Positions 1 through 11,415 are shown, counted from the first letter of the stretch. The stretch is DNA of 56,640 nt from Mastigamoeba balamuthi (GCA_902651635.1 CACRSC010000088.1:7568-64207); one strand, 5' to 3'. Notes: generated by a model not told the origin, from the sequence alone. Program-made: numbers and translations.

Positions 1-666
1 GAATTCGAGTTGAATTGAATGGACCACTCCGTGGATTGGCACCAGAGCGCGGCCGCGACACGTGCGAAGGGCGTACCCCGTTGGGACCGGAGTGGCGCGT
101 GTTGGTGACCTGGCGCATGCGCTGCCTGCCGTCGGGCCCGACCTCCGAGACGGTCGACGACGAGTACATGTACGACGTCCCGCCCTGCGGCATCCGCGGC
201 ATCTGCATGCCCATGTCCAGCATGCCCATGCCGCCCAGCATCCCCAGCATGCTCCCGGGCCCCAGCATCGACCGCATCAGCGACCCGGCGCCTCCCCCGA
301 AGAACGGGTCCTCTCCGAAGAACGGATCCCCGAAGATATCCCCGCCGAAAATATCTCCAGCGAATCCTGCGTTGTACGCCGAGCGCGGCGCCGCCCCGCC
401 AGCGCGCGCGCGCGCCGACTCCTGCGGGCGGCCCGAGCGCGACGACGGGCGCGGGGCCGTCCGGGCGTCGTCGGGCTCCTCGACGACGGGGCGCGCGGAC
501 CGCGACGCCGACGGCCGCGACGCGTCGTCCTCGGTGACGTCCTCGATTATGGGGCCCTGCGCAGACGCGGTGCGCTTCTGAAGTGGGGGAGAGGGGGGGG
601 AGGAGCGGTGAGGCCGACCCGAGTGGCAGAGGGGCGCGCGGCGGGAGGGCGGGGTACCGTGCTCAT
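1..666 (-). CDS. MLF (myeloid leukemia factor) family protein, 5' part, cut by window edge
   Basis: The minus strand encodes about 170 residues of an MLF-family protein. MLF proteins are small nucleo-cytoplasmic adaptors linked to stress and protein-aggregate handling. Exon 1 (666-658) is only ATG plus two codons (MST). Intron 657-578 has GT-AG borders, and exon 2 (577-77) stays in frame. The middle is rich in Met and Gly with repeated GDIFG-type and DPFFGEDPFFGG motifs. It is followed by SYMYSSSTVSEVGPDGR, which matches the conserved SSSTV segment of MLF1/MLF2, and a TRHSGPNG stretch matching the family's TRTAPGG. A GT donor at 76/75 (gtacgc) opens a second intron that continues past the left edge, so the basic C-terminal half is missing. 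The family call rests on motifs. The start is chosen because ATG-AGC-ACG is the only in-frame Met that splices to the conserved frame. Confidence 0.75.
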
Positions 667-992
667 CTGCCGAGAATGCGATAAAACACCGGGGTTTACC
701 GATTTCTGGTAAAGAAGGAGAAATGCCACGTGGGCAAGATTCTCAAGATTGATCATCTCTTCGCGAAAAAAATCCGGCCAGGTGTATCCAAATCAGAAAC
801 GGGGGCTTCGCCTTTGGTGCTGCTCGCGCTCTAGTGCACTAGATTATTATAAGATTCGAGTTGCTAAAAGATCAGCTGAGTTGCTTTCTATTTGGGTGGC
901 GGCGTGCTCCCCTAGCTTGGTGGGGGGGAGTGAGCAGTGCAAGGTCTCACATCGGGAGCAACGTCGTGCGGCTACCGTCCGTCACTTCTGTT

Positions 993-2166
993 TCAGATGG
1001 ACTTGGGGATGCCGCACTGGATTGAGCTCTCAACGCCGCACTCGTTGTTACCACGGCGCATCTGCAGGGGTGTCAGCGCGTCAGTGTACGTGTGCGTGTG
1101 GTGGCTGTACTCCGAGGCATACCTTGAAGTAGCCGTTCATGCCCCAGTGGGGGTTCCAGCTGTTGGCCAGCAGCCAGTACTTCACGCCATTCTCAGTCCC
1201 GTACCCCAGGATCTTGATCGCGTGGCCCCCCAGCATCCTCCCGGACACGTGGTGGTACACACCTGCCATCGAGAGTGACGTGTCAGCAAGGCAGCCAACG
1301 GTGTCATGACGCACCGGAGGTGTAGGCCATAAAGTCCTCGTAGACGCTGATCGAGGCCTCGCAGGGGCCGTTGGACGAGAGCTCCGCCATCATCTTGGCC
1401 TCGCCGCTGACGCTGTACACGTCCGCGCCGTAGTGCTTGTCCTCCGACCACGAGGTGGGGTAGCCCTTGCCGCAGGCCTTGGGGCACTTGGGCGTGGGGG
1501 AGTCCTCCTCAGTGGGGCACGGGTTGGTCGAGTTCTTGATGTGGTGGTCGCAGCTGGGGAAGCTGTACGGCGCACACTCCTCCGTCACGATGCCGTTGCT
1601 CTTCCACGCGCGGAAGGCCGAGGAGGGGTAGCCGCCGTCGCAGCTGCCGGCGCTGGGGTTGCAGCTGAGCATGTCCTCGCTGCTGAGGCTGACGTTGCGG
1701 TGGTTGTGCACACACTCGCGGTCGCTCATCGCCTCCACCGCCCCAAACGCCCAGCAGCTCCCGCAGGTCGACTGGTCGCGGACGTCGCGGATCGTCGTGC
1801 ACTGCACAGCCGCACACACAGTTAGCAACACGCAGTGGATGGGGGCAGTCAATTGAAATGGGGCAGCGCTGTGGTGCGCACGTGGGGCCACGCCTCGCGG
1901 GCATCGAACGACTCGGGGGCAGCGGCGAGCTCGCGCTCCGAGAACAGCTTCTCGGGCAGGGGGTGGGGGTCCTTGCCCAGCAGCGTGCCGAGCAGGGGGC
2001 GGGCCTCGGCGTCGGTGAGGAGGGCGGTGGGGGCGTCGGCAGAGGCGACCCACGACGACTGCACGGCGTTGACCTTCTCGATCAGCGCGCGGCGCTCCGA
2101 CACGAAGAGATCGTCGGCGCACGCGACGGCCGCGAGGGCGAGCAGCGCTGCGATGGCGGTGCGCAT
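993..2166 (-). CDS. Cathepsin B-like cysteine protease, copy 1
   Basis: Secreted or lysosomal papain-family (C1A) protease of 326 residues, close to the usual cathepsin B length. Exons: 2166-1882, 1801-1315, 1262-1123, 1061-993, all joining in frame. It starts with a signal peptide (hydrophobic up to about residue 17), then a short propeptide with the [15 protein letters not shown] segment typical of the cathepsin B pro-region. The catalytic Cys lies in CGSCWAFG, the His in [11 protein letters not shown] and the Asn in [11 protein letters not shown]. An occluding-loop segment with a double histidine ([13 protein letters not shown]) marks cathepsin B rather than L and implies carboxydipeptidase ability. 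It is the distal member of a four-gene head-to-tail array. Exon 1, intron 1 and intron 2 are nearly identical to copy 4, whereas exon 2 looks more like copy 2. Confidence 0.93.
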
Positions 2167-2512
2167 GATGGCGGGGGGTGTTTTAGTGTTGTGGGTGTGC
2201 GCCACGGGTGACCGGTGATGGGGTGGTGTGCGGTGTGGGCATCATGCGTGTGGGCTGACGTCGGGGAGAAAATCGGGGGAGGACAAGCGGAATCTGCGAG
2301 TGGCCAAATCAAGGGCTCGGTGCACTGAGGAGACTTGCACCCCCGCGTGCTGCCAATGCCCACACCAGCCGGCACACACCCGGGCGTGGGGGCACCTCCG
2401 TTGTGCAAGACAGAATACTGAGAACATGTGAAGTTTCTGGGGTTATTCTTCTTTATTCGGCCTTCGGGTGTGGGTCTAAAGGCTCAGGGGTGGAAGGAGG
2501 ACGGCGTGTTCC

Positions 2513-3688
2513 TCAGATGGACTTGGGGATGCCGCAGTTGACCTCGCTCTCGACACCGCACTCGTTGTTGCCACGGCGCATCTGATAGGCAAGGAGATGT
2601 AAGTACGAGGGTAAGGGTAAAGACCAAGTTAAGTACCCTGAAGTAGCCGTTCTCGCCCCAGTGGGGGTTCCAGCTGTTGGCCAGCAGCCAGTACTTCACC
2701 CCGTTCTCAGTCCCGTACCCCAGGATCTTGATCGCGTGGCCCCCCAGCATCCTCCCGGACACGTGGTGGTACACACCTGTCGGTGCGGTTGAGTTGATGA
2801 CACAAGGGAGGCACCGCTGGTCTCACCGTGAGAGTAAGCCATGAAGTCCTCGTAGACGTTGATCGAGGCCTCGCAGGGGCCGTTGGACGAGAGCTCCGCC
2901 ATCATCTTGGCCTCGCCGCTGACGCTGTACACGTCCGCGCCGAAGTGCTTGTCCTGCGACCACGACTTGGGGTAGCCCTTGCCGCAGGCCTTAGGGCACT
3001 TGGGCGTGGGAGAGTCCTCCTCGGTGGGGCACGGGTTGGTCGAGTTCTTGATGTGGTGGTCGCAGCTGGGGAAGCTGTACGGCGCGCACTCCTCAGTCAC
3101 GACACCCTTGCTCCTCCATGCGTCGAAGGCCGACGAGGGGTAGCCGCCGTCGCAGCTGCCGCCGCCAGAGCACGTGAGCATGTCCTGGGCGCTCAGGCTG
3201 ACGTTGCGGTGGTTGTGCACACACTCGCGGTCGCTCATCGCCTCCACCGCCCCAAACGCCCAGCAGCTCCCGCAGACCGACTGGTCGCGGATGTCGCGGA
3301 TCGTCGAGCACTGCGGGCAGAGTCGAGGCGGGTGCGATCAGACGACGGCTGAATTGCACAAAAAAACGAAAGCAAGTGGGTGTGTCAGAGGTGGGGGTCA
3401 TACGTGAGGCCATGCAGTGCGGGCATCGAACGAGGCAGGGGCAGCAGCGAGCTCACGCTCGGAGAACAGCTTCTCGGGCAGGGGGTTGGGGTTCTTGCCG
3501 AGCAGAGTGCCGAGCAGGGGGCGGGCCTCGGAGTCCGAGAGGAGGGCGGTGGAGGCGTCTGCAGAGGCGACCCACGACGACTGCACGGCGTTGACCTTCT
3601 CGATCAGCGCGCGGCGCTCGGCCACGAACAGCTCGTCGGCACACGCGACGGCAACGAGGGCGAGAACGACGGCAACAGCAGACCTCAT
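2513..3688 (-). CDS. Cathepsin B-like cysteine protease, copy 2
   Basis: 325-residue secreted C1A protease. Exons: 3688-3404, 3310-2827, 2776-2637, 2581-2513, with the same intron positions and phases as the other three copies. The start is [17 protein letters not shown], a good signal peptide; the open frame runs further upstream but homology begins at this Met. [27 protein letters not shown] and the [13 protein letters not shown] loop are all present, so it should be active. It is one residue shorter than copies 1 and 4 because of CSGGGSC in place of CNPSAGSC. Its signal peptide is the most divergent of the set. Intron 1 is practically identical to that of copy 3, although the coding part of exon 2 groups with copy 1. 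The intergenic gap to copy 3 is 282 bp. Confidence 0.93.
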
Positions 3689-3970
3689 GGTCACCAAGCG
3701 GTGTGTTTTCCGTTGTGGGGGAGCCGGAGAGGGCTCCGGGTGTTCGGTGTGGACGTGCGGGCTGACGTCTTTGACCCCCAGAATCCACTTGCAAAAGATC
3801 TTCTGTGGAAGGGGTTTTTCTGTCCCGAGTTCTGGTGAATGCACGAGTACTGCACAGAACGACTCTGCAGAAGCCACACGACTGAATGCGTACATCTGCG
3901 GAGAGCGGTGCGCATTAGTGTTTGCCCTGGCCACGGCCACTGGCTGTTGTCATTGTTACTGTCTGCAACG

Positions 3971-5169
3971 TCAGATGGACTTGGGGATGCCGCAGTTGAT
4001 CTCATTCTCAATGCCGCACTCGTTGCTGCCACGGCGCATCTGTAGGGGGTGGCAGAGACGTTCAGCCAGCACAACTCAGTAGAGGGAAAGGGAGAGGGTA
4101 TCTTTCTACCTTGAAGTAGCCGTTCATGCCCCAGTGGGGGTTCCAGCTGTTGGCCAGCAGCCAGTACTTCACCCCGTTCTCAGTCCCGTACCCCAGGATC
4201 TTGATCGCGTGGCCCCCCAGCAGCCTTCCCGACACGTGGTGGTACACACCTACCGACACCACAATGAGCCCGTGCGAGTCACAGTGCGCTGGGGGTGTCT
4301 GTCGCACCAGAGGTGTAGGCCATGAAGTCCTCGTAGACGTGGATCGAAGCCTCGCAGGGACCGTTGGACGAGAGCTCCGCCATCATCTTGGCCTCGCCGC
4401 TGACGCTGTACACGTCTGCGCCGTAGTGCTTGTCCTCTGTGAACGACGTGGGGTAGCCCTTGGCGCACGCCTTGGGGCAACTGGGCGTGGGCGAGTCGAT
4501 GTCGGGGCACGGGTTGGTCGAGTTGCTGACGTGGTGGTCGCAGCTGGGGAAGCTGTACGGCGCGCACTCCTCCGTCACGACGCCGTTGCTCCTCCACGCG
4601 TCGAATGCAGAAGAGGGCCAGCCGCCGTTGCAGCTGCCGGCTCTGGGGTTGCAGCTGAGCATGTCCTCGCTGCTGAGGCTGACGTTGCGGTGGTTGTGCA
4701 CACACTCGCGGTCGCTCATCGCCTCCACCGCCCCAAACGCCCAGCAGCTCCCGCAGACCGACTGGTCGCGGATGTCGCGGATCGTCGAGCACTGCGGGCA
4801 GAGTCGAGGCGGGTGCGATCAGACGACGGCTGAATTGCACAAAAAAACGAAAGCAAGTGGGTGTGTCAGAGGTGGGGGTCATACGTGAGGCCATGCAGTG
4901 CGGGCATCGAACGAGGCAGGGGCAGCAGCGAGATCGCGCTCCGAGAACAGCTTCTCGGGCAGGGGGTTGGGGTTCTTGCCGAGCAGAGTGCCGAGCAGGG
5001 GGCGGGCCTCGGCGTCGGTGAGGAGGGCGGTGGAGGCGTCTGCAGAGGCGACCCACGACGACTGCACGGCGTTGACCTTCTCGATCAGCGCGCGGCGCTC
5101 CGACACGAAGAGATCGTCGGCACACGCGACGGCCGCGAGGGCGAGCAGCGCTGCGATGGCGGTGCGCAT
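3971..5169 (-). CDS. Cathepsin B-like cysteine protease, copy 3
   Basis: 325-residue secreted C1A protease. Exons: 5169-4885, 4791-4308, 4249-4110, 4039-3971. It has a signal peptide, short propeptide, [19 protein letters not shown] (in a GRLLGGHAI context instead of GRMLGGHAI) and NSWNPHWG. The occluding loop reads [13 protein letters not shown] and the following segment is [12 protein letters not shown], one residue shorter than in copies 1 and 4. The acceptor before exon 3 is TAG, unlike the CAG used elsewhere in the array. Exon 1 and intron 1 match copy 2, while the [18 protein letters not shown] segment of exon 2 is shared with copy 4, so the gene is a mosaic. Confidence 0.92.
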
Positions 5170-5607
5170 GGCTGGCTTGCGATGCTTGTAAGGTTGTAGA
5201 GAAGTATTTGCGTGACGAGGCCAACCGCAGAGGGTCTCGCGGAATCTCGCGGGTGTGCGGTGTGGGCTCCGCGCTCAGAAAGAGGTGCGACACTCGAAGG
5301 AAAAAATCTATCGAAAACGGAGAAAACCGACGGATGACACGAGCGCGAATTGAAGTTGGGCGATCATGTAACCAAGGCGACATGATGAAGCAGTGGATTA
5401 TTCGTCATGAGGTGCTAGTAAAGGCAGTGTAGAATTTTGTAGGCATGTCAGTCATTGAATTGCAATGCCACCTGAGTTGAGTGCACGCAACTTAGAGAAT
5501 GATAAGCAGTTTGGTTCAGCACCACCGAGTGCGGGCTTTACATGCATTGGGAGCTATTGGGTGATTGCCCCGACCACACGGTTACTGGGCTGTCATTGTT
5601 TTGCTCA

Positions 5608-6787
5608 TCAGATGGACTTGGGGATGCCGCAGTTCATCTCATCCTCGATGCCGCACTCGTTGTTGCCACGGCGCATCTGCAAGGGTGATAATTCAGCGAC
5701 GTAATGCTTGCACAACTCGTCGGAGGGGAGCGGGGTCTCTACCTTGAAGTAGCCGTTCATGCCCCAGTGGGGGTTCCAGCTGTTGGCCAGCAGCCAGTAC
5801 TTCACGCCGTTCTCAGTCCCGTACCCCAGGATCTTGATCGCGTGGCCCCCCAGCATCCCACCGGACACGTGGTGGTACACGCCTGCCATCGAGAGTGACG
5901 TGTCAGCAAGGCAGCCAGCGGCTTCATGACGCACCGGAGGTGTAGGCCATGAAGTCCTCGTAGACGTCAATAGAAGCCTCGCAGGGGCCGTTGGACGAGA
6001 GCTCCGCCATCATCTTGGCCTCGCCGCTGACGCTGTACACGTCCGCGCCGTAGTGCTTGTCCTCCGTGAACGACGTGGGGTAGCCCTTGGCGCACGCCTT
6101 GGGGCAACTGGGCGTGGGGGAGTCCTCCTCGGTGGGGCACGGGTTGGTCGAGTTCTTGATGTGGTGGTCGCAGCTCGGGAAGCTGTACGGCGCGCACTCC
6201 TCCGTCACGACGCCGTTGCTCTTCCACGCGTCGAATGCAGACGAGGGCCAGCCGCCGTCGCAGCTGCCGGCGCTGGGGTTGCAGCTGAGCATGTCCTCGC
6301 TGCTGAGGCTGACGTTGCGGTGGTTGTGCACACACTCGCGGTCGCTCATCGCCTCCACCGCCCCAAACGCCCAGCAGCTCCCGCAGATAGACTGGTCGCG
6401 GATGTCGCGGATCGTCGTGCACTGCACCAGCCGCACACACAGTTAGCAACACGCAGTGGATGGGGGCAGTCAATTGAAATGGGGCAGCGCTGTGGTGCGC
6501 ACGTGGGGCCACGCCTCGCGGGCATCGAACGACTCGGGGGCAGCGGCGAGCTCGCGCTCCGAGAACAGCTTCTCGGGCAGGGGGTGGGGGTCCTTGCCCA
6601 GCAGCGTGCCGAGCAGGGGGCGGGCCTCGGCGTCGGTGAGGAGGGCGGTGGGGGCGTCGGCAGAGGCGACCCACGACGACTGCACGGCGTTGACCTTCTC
6701 GATCAGCGCGCGGCGCTCCGACACGAAGAGATCGTCGGCACACGCGACGGCCGCGAGGGCGAGCAGCGCTACGATGGCAGTGCGCAT
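5608..6787 (-). CDS. Cathepsin B-like cysteine protease, copy 4 (promoter-proximal end of array)
   Basis: 326-residue secreted C1A protease. Exons: 6787-6503, 6421-5935, 5882-5743, 5676-5608. All catalytic motifs ([27 protein letters not shown]) and the double-His occluding loop are intact. Exon 1 differs from copy 1 at only one signal-peptide residue (MRTAIV versus MRTAIA), and introns 1 and 2 are almost the same as those of copy 1. Exon 2 carries the [18 protein letters not shown] variant shared with copy 3. About 150-180 bp upstream, at 6941-6962, the sequence has GATACT and AATATCTCC elements resembling the GATATC motifs seen before other genes in the window. Confidence 0.93.
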
Positions 6788-8161
6788 TGCTGGCTACTGT
6801 TGTTGTTTTGTTGTTTTTTTGTGCAGAGAGCCCAGCCCGAGAGGGTCTCGTGGAATCTCGCGGGTGTGCGGTGTGGGCTCCGGCGCCGGAAAAGCAGCAT
6901 ACGCACGGTAAAGTGTCCGAAAACGGAAAAAGCCGACGGGCGATACTGCGCCAATATCTCCATCACAAGCGGATGATACGATGGGACAACAAAATAATAA
7001 GGGAAATGTATGTTCACTCACAGTTGATTTACGTGTTGGCTCAAAGAGCGATCGACACGGGCTAGTGGGGGCGTCGTGCGTGCGCATGCCTGCTGGAGCC
7101 AGCAGGACACTTAGCAGGGGCCTCGTCTTAAGGCCGGCAAATTGGCACCCAGGAAATCGCCGGTGTCATTGGGTGCTGGATGGAAGGTTGTGTCTAAAAC
7201 ACCGAAACGCACATCCCAAGCATACCTATACGTTCAGAGGCAGACACATAATCACAGGGAACAGCGAAATAAACAAAACACCCACACAGAGCGAGAAGAG
7301 TGACTCGACGGGAAAACGGAGTAGCATCGCGCGCAACAGAGGTCAACCCACAACCTTCAAAGAGCAAAAGACATGTGAAATTTACGCATGTAAGGAAGAT
7401 GATGATAATCGATCTGATTTGATTGAAAGTGTTCACAATAAAAAGAAGAGTAGACACCGGGAATATCGCGGTGTGGATATTCCCGTATGGCCGATGACGC
7501 CGCCGGTGCACCCGTGAGCGACGTCGGGAGAGTGAGACTAGAGAGCAGAAGTAGAGAGGGAGTAAGGGAAAGGAGTAAGGAGCTTTGGTTCCTATTACTA
7601 TCCGCCCTAGGACCGGGCTCTACAATTGATGGAGGTTCAGGGTTAGATTAAAAATAAAACAAATATCCAGAAAAAGGACAGGACTAAGCAAATAACAATT
7701 TAATGTTCAAAGACGAGAATTGAGTAGGGGGGTGAGAAGGTGAACTGCGGTGTTGGGCATCATTGCAGGTGGAGTAGAACTCCAATCTTCAGCGGTAGTC
7801 GGAAGCTGAATCAGTTGCTAATCATTTGCCAACACTCACAGCCGATACGCGACGCGCACATATGTAGCAGTCAGAGACAAAGAGCATGCTAGGTAAGCCG
7901 CCATCATCGCCATTTCCCGTGAGAGCCCAGCAGAGACCCCACTGCTTTGCGGAGAAAGCAGCGGGGTCCCCGGGCTCACAGAGGGGATGACGTTGTGTTG
8001 CGGGGAGGACAACCGTATTATTCCAGAGCAAGGGTCCCTATCCCCCCGCGGCCAGGGACCCCCCAATTAGCAGGGGACAGTGAAGAGCACACACCCAACG
8101 CCCTCCCGCGAGCAGCGCAAGCGCCGCAGCGGGAGATGGCGGTGTACAGGGCACCGGGAAT
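6788..8161. other. Intergenic region between cathepsin B copy 4 and RPL5
   Basis: About 1.37 kb with lower GC than the genes around it. The longest open frame (6981-7517 +) has no recognisable domain, no intron signals and unrelated codon use, so I do not call it. The left part should contain the promoter of cathepsin copy 4 and the right part the 3' UTR of the L5 gene. No RNA gene or repeat was recognised. Confidence 0.6.
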
Positions 8162-9435
8162 TTACTGGCTCTTGGGGGCGTCGGGGTAGCCCAGGCGGAC
8201 CTTCTTCTGGGCGACGCGGTTCTTGCGCTCGTGGTACGTCAGCCTGCGCTTGCCCCAGTGCTTGGGCTTGGCGCCCTCGGGCTTCGAGGCGCGCTTGGGG
8301 ACGAAGGTCGGGTCGGCGCGGATCTGCTTGTGGGCCTCGGTGTAGATCTTCTCGAGCATGTCGGCGGTGACACCCTCCTTGGCGTAGCGCGAGAACTGGC
8401 GGTCGAAGGCGGCGGCGTCCTGCTCCTTGAGGAGCTTCATGTACGCGGCGACGTGGCCGCCGAAGATGTACTTGCGGAGGACCGCGGCGTTGAGCTCCTT
8501 CTTGTCGCCGTTGAAGCCGACGAAGCGGGTCTCGCTGTGGGGGACGTTGACGCCGCCGTCGCACATGCCCTTGAGGGCGGCGAACACGCGGGCGCCAGTC
8601 GAGGTGCGGACCAGGCCGACGTCGAGCAGGGCCTTGAACGGGCGGGGCCCGTCGTCGAGCTCCTCGACGTTGTAGTCCTCGCCGTTGACCTTCTTGACAC
8701 CCTCGTACTTGGAGTCGAGGTTGAGCTTCTTCAGCACACGGCGGGCCAGCAGCAGGCCAGTCGCGTAGGCTGCGCGGAGGAGAGGATATCGCGGTCAGTG
8801 ATTTGTTGAAGAATTGTGCTATGATTCATTCAATTCGAGATGATAGTGTGGTGTATTTGAATGGTGGGGAATGTCCTGTTCTTTTGGTCACCCCATAGAC
8901 CACGGATGGGCCTGTGTGGCGGTTTTACGAAACAGTTTAACTGTAGGCAAACGGAAACGGGAAGACGGGACACCGTCTCTGGATTGTTCGGCCAGAGAGC
9001 AAAGACCCCCTTCTAGCTGTGTTGCCTGGGTGGAGCACGAGCGCGGCGCAGACATAAAAGCACGCGCCCGGTGCAGATACACACAAATATCTGCGCCCGA
9101 TATATCGCGTGCGGCGGGGGGGGGAAGAGGAGCGCGAGCGTACCGGCGGCGTAGTTGGTCAGGCCGAGCTTGACGCCGAAGCGGGTGAGCTCGTGCGAGT
9201 AGGCGGCGGCGAGGATGTGGTCGCCGTCGATCTTGGCGTAGGCGATCTGGCAGACGATGTCCCTGTTGGTGAAGCGGACGACGAAGCGGTACTTGGGGCT
9301 GTTGTACTTGTTCTTGTCCTGGATCACCAGGCGCTGGCGCGCGCGGTAGTCCGTCTTGCCCTCGCGGCGGCGGCGGAACTGGGTCTGGAAGCGCTTGAAG
9401 TACGCCTTGTTCTTGACGACCTTGACGAACACCAT
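8162..9435 (-). CDS. RPL5: 60S ribosomal protein L5 (uL18)
   Basis: 299-residue large-subunit protein that binds 5S rRNA and is loaded with it into the central protuberance of the 60S subunit. Exon 1 is 9435-9144 and exon 2 is 8769-8162 (TAA at 8164-8162), joined phase 1 inside [15 protein letters not shown], the most conserved part of the eukaryotic family. Other landmarks are [20 protein letters not shown] at the N terminus, the [16 protein letters not shown] 5S-binding segment, IPHS-equivalent VPHSETRF, and RVAQKK near the C terminus. The 374-nt intron is three to five times longer than most in the window and contains AT-rich blocks (GATATATCG, AGATATTTG, a TTCAATTCGAGA-type element). I looked for an intronic snoRNA and did not find a convincing one. 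Confidence 0.97.
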
Positions 9436-9686
9436 GGTGGATGGGGGGAGAACTCGATGGCGGCGAGATCACTGAAAAGAAAAAGAGGGCGCAGCCGTGC
9501 GCAGGTCATTAGGGGGCGGGACCCCCAGAAAAAAAATTCACCCCCGCGCAGGAATTACGCCACGGTTGACGTCAGCAATGACATAATCACAGAGGAAAAA
9601 TGTGGCGCCCTTCAGACAGCTGACTTGAGCTCTGCTGCTGCTTCCTCCTCCCTCCTGTTCAATCGCAGTCGCACTCGGGCGCCGGC

Positions 9687-10613
9687 TCAGGAGTTGACGA
9701 TCGTGCCGCCGTTGGGGTGGATGGTCTGGCCGGTGATGTAGGACGAGTCGAGCTCCGAGGCGAGGAAGACGAACGCCGGGGCGATCTCGGCGGGCTGCGC
9801 GGCCCTCTTCATCAGCACGTCGCTGCCGAACACCCGGACCTTCTCCTCGCCAAACGACGAGACGATCAGCGGCGTCCACACGGGGCCCGGCGCCACCTCG
9901 TTCACGCGGATGCCGCGGTCGGCCACGGCGAGCGCCAGCGACCGCGTGAAGCCCACCTGCGCCGCCTTGGACGCCGTGTAGTCGATCAGCGTCCCGTGGC
10001 CCTTGAACGCGTTGACCGACGTGCAGTTGATGATGCACGACCCCGGCTGCATCATCGGCAGCGCCGCGAACGTCGCGTAGAACCCCGCGAACACGTTGGT
10101 CGCGAACGTGCGCCGCAGCGACTCGGGGCTGAGCGACGGGCCCTCCTGCGTGTGCTGCTCGCCCGCGTTGTTGACGAGCACGTCGACCCTCGGGGCCTCG
10201 CCGGCGTCCGACAGCACCGACGCCGCGTGCTGGACGTTGGCCGCCGCGACGACCTCGTCGCCCAGGTCGCCGGCAATGGCCACGCAGCGGCCGCCCTCGC
10301 GCTCGACGAGCTCCTTGGTCTCGTCGGCGTCGGCGTGCTCCTTGTTGTACAGTATGGCGACGCGCGCCCCCTCGCGGGCAAAGTGGACGCAGACGGCGCG
10401 CCCGATGCCGCTGTCGCCGCCGGTGACGATGGCCACCTTGCCCTGCAGCTTGCCGGTGCCCTTGTAGCTGGCTGCGCCGAGGCCGTGTCAACTGAACTGC
10501 CGGCGAGCAGTGCGCTGCGCACGGTTGATGAAGACGGGGCGCGGGTGCATGGCGCTCTCCTTCCCCGGGGCAGGCTGGGCCTGAGGAGGGAACCTCTCCG
10601 CCTTGGTCGACAT
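9687..10613 (-). CDS. NAD(P)-dependent short-chain dehydrogenase/reductase (YhdF/YdaD-like)
   Basis: 291-residue soluble oxidoreductase. Exon 1 is 10613-10523 and exon 2 is 10471-9687, joined to give FINPSYKGTGKLQGKVAIVTGG. The Rossmann motif is VTGGDSGIGRAV, the central NNAGE motif is present, and the active site is Ser (INCTS) with Y-x3-K in DYTASKAA; the C terminus ends GGTIVN. The N-terminal extension FPPQAQPAPGKESAMHPRP matches the FPPQ...PG.E..M.P.P leader of the bacterial YhdF/YdaD/YghA subfamily, which is why I start at 10613 rather than at the internal Met at 10436. Substrate cannot be told; members are often annotated as glucose/ribitol- or stress-related dehydrogenases. The bacterial-like subfamily hints at an old lateral transfer, but the gene now has a host-style 51-nt intron. 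Confidence 0.88.
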
Positions 10614-10821
10614 TGCTCAAGCACAGTCCAACGAGAACTGACAGTGGCACAGCGTCCCTTCGCAATCGTTGGCAGGGATCTCGGTGGACGTTCGTGGCTG
10701 TCTCTTCGAACCGAAGTCAAGCCAACGTGTAGTTTTTTCCTCCTACGATTGCGTACAGGGAACACAACAAAGAACAAACGCAATGCGAGCACAAATCAAT
10801 TGCATACGCCGACAAAGACCT

Positions 10822-11136
10822 CTATTGCATGTCGGGGATCAGGTCGTAGGTGTACCCCTCCCTCCCGCGCCACGCGTAGAACGCCAGGGCGCTGATGTAC
10901 GCGCCCGGGATCGCGAGCAGCGACCCGGCGACGGCCATGGGGACCACGCGGTCGTTGCCCACGCCGTAGTGGTGGCTCAGCAGAGACCCCAGCACCAGCA
11001 GGGCGCCCACGACCAGCAGCGCGACGCCGCGGCAGATGGCGCCCACGGGCGGCGGCACGTCGGGGCGGCGCACGTGCACCACGCGGGGCGCGGCCTGCGC
11101 CGAGGGGACTCGCCTGTACGCTGTCTGGCCCATCAT
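10822..11136 (-). CDS. TMEM230: TMEM230-like two-helix membrane protein
   Basis: 104 residues from MMGQTAYRRV at 11136. It resembles human TMEM230 (DUF872): two hydrophobic helices (GVALLVVGALLVLGSLL and VPMAVAGSLLAIPGAYISAL) joined by a short polar loop with NDRVVPM (family DRAVP), then YAWRGREGYTYDLIPD matching the family's conserved YRGYSYDDIPDF end. TMEM230 works in secretory and recycling vesicle trafficking. An in-frame ATG at 11169 would add 11 residues. I prefer 11136 because homology starts near there and the two GATATC elements at 11176-11202 sit about 40-65 bp further upstream, which leaves almost no leader for the longer form. Single exon. Confidence 0.82.
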   Translation of the reverse strand: MMGQTAYRRVPSAQAAPRVVHVRRPDVPPPVGAICRGVALLVVGALLVLGSLLSHHYGVGNDRVVPMAVAGSLLAIPGAYISALAFYAWRGREGYTYDLIPDMQ

Positions 11137-11175
11137 CGTTGTCTGATTCACGATCGGTCTTTCCAACAAAATCTC

Positions 11176-11229
11176 GATATCTCAGACCACAGCGCCGATA
11201 TCTCTGCCACTTAATTGACTATGGATATC
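11176..11229 (-). promoter_or_regulatory. GATATC-type promoter elements upstream of the TMEM230-like gene
   Basis: Three GATATC hexamers at 11176-11181, 11197-11202 and 11224-11229 lie 40-95 bp upstream of the chosen start. Similar elements precede the TPR-like gene, the CDK, HBS1 and the 22-kb gene. Function is inferred from position only. Confidence 0.35.
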
Positions 11230-11415
11230 GGCCGGCCGTACATTCGGAACAGGTTGAGATGCATCGCAACTCTGAGGCCATAACTGAAGATCTGGCAGCG
11301 CCCCCCCTGACCGTGACCCCAATCTCCTGTAGAGGCACTCGCACGTGGCGGTGCCACAGCAGCAGAGACGACCAGGACCAGAAGCTGGGGGGAGCTGCGC
11401 CAACCGGTATCTGTG

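Noticed and set aside
6981-7517. 178-codon open frame on the plus strand between cathepsin copy 4 and RPL5
   Set aside because: No domain, low-GC composition unlike the real genes, no splice or promoter context; probably chance.
8770-9143. Possible snoRNA in the long RPL5 intron (RPL5 introns host snoRNAs in animals)
   Set aside because: No paired box C (RTGATGA) and box D, and no convincing H/ACA hairpin pair with ANANNA and ACA at the right spacing.
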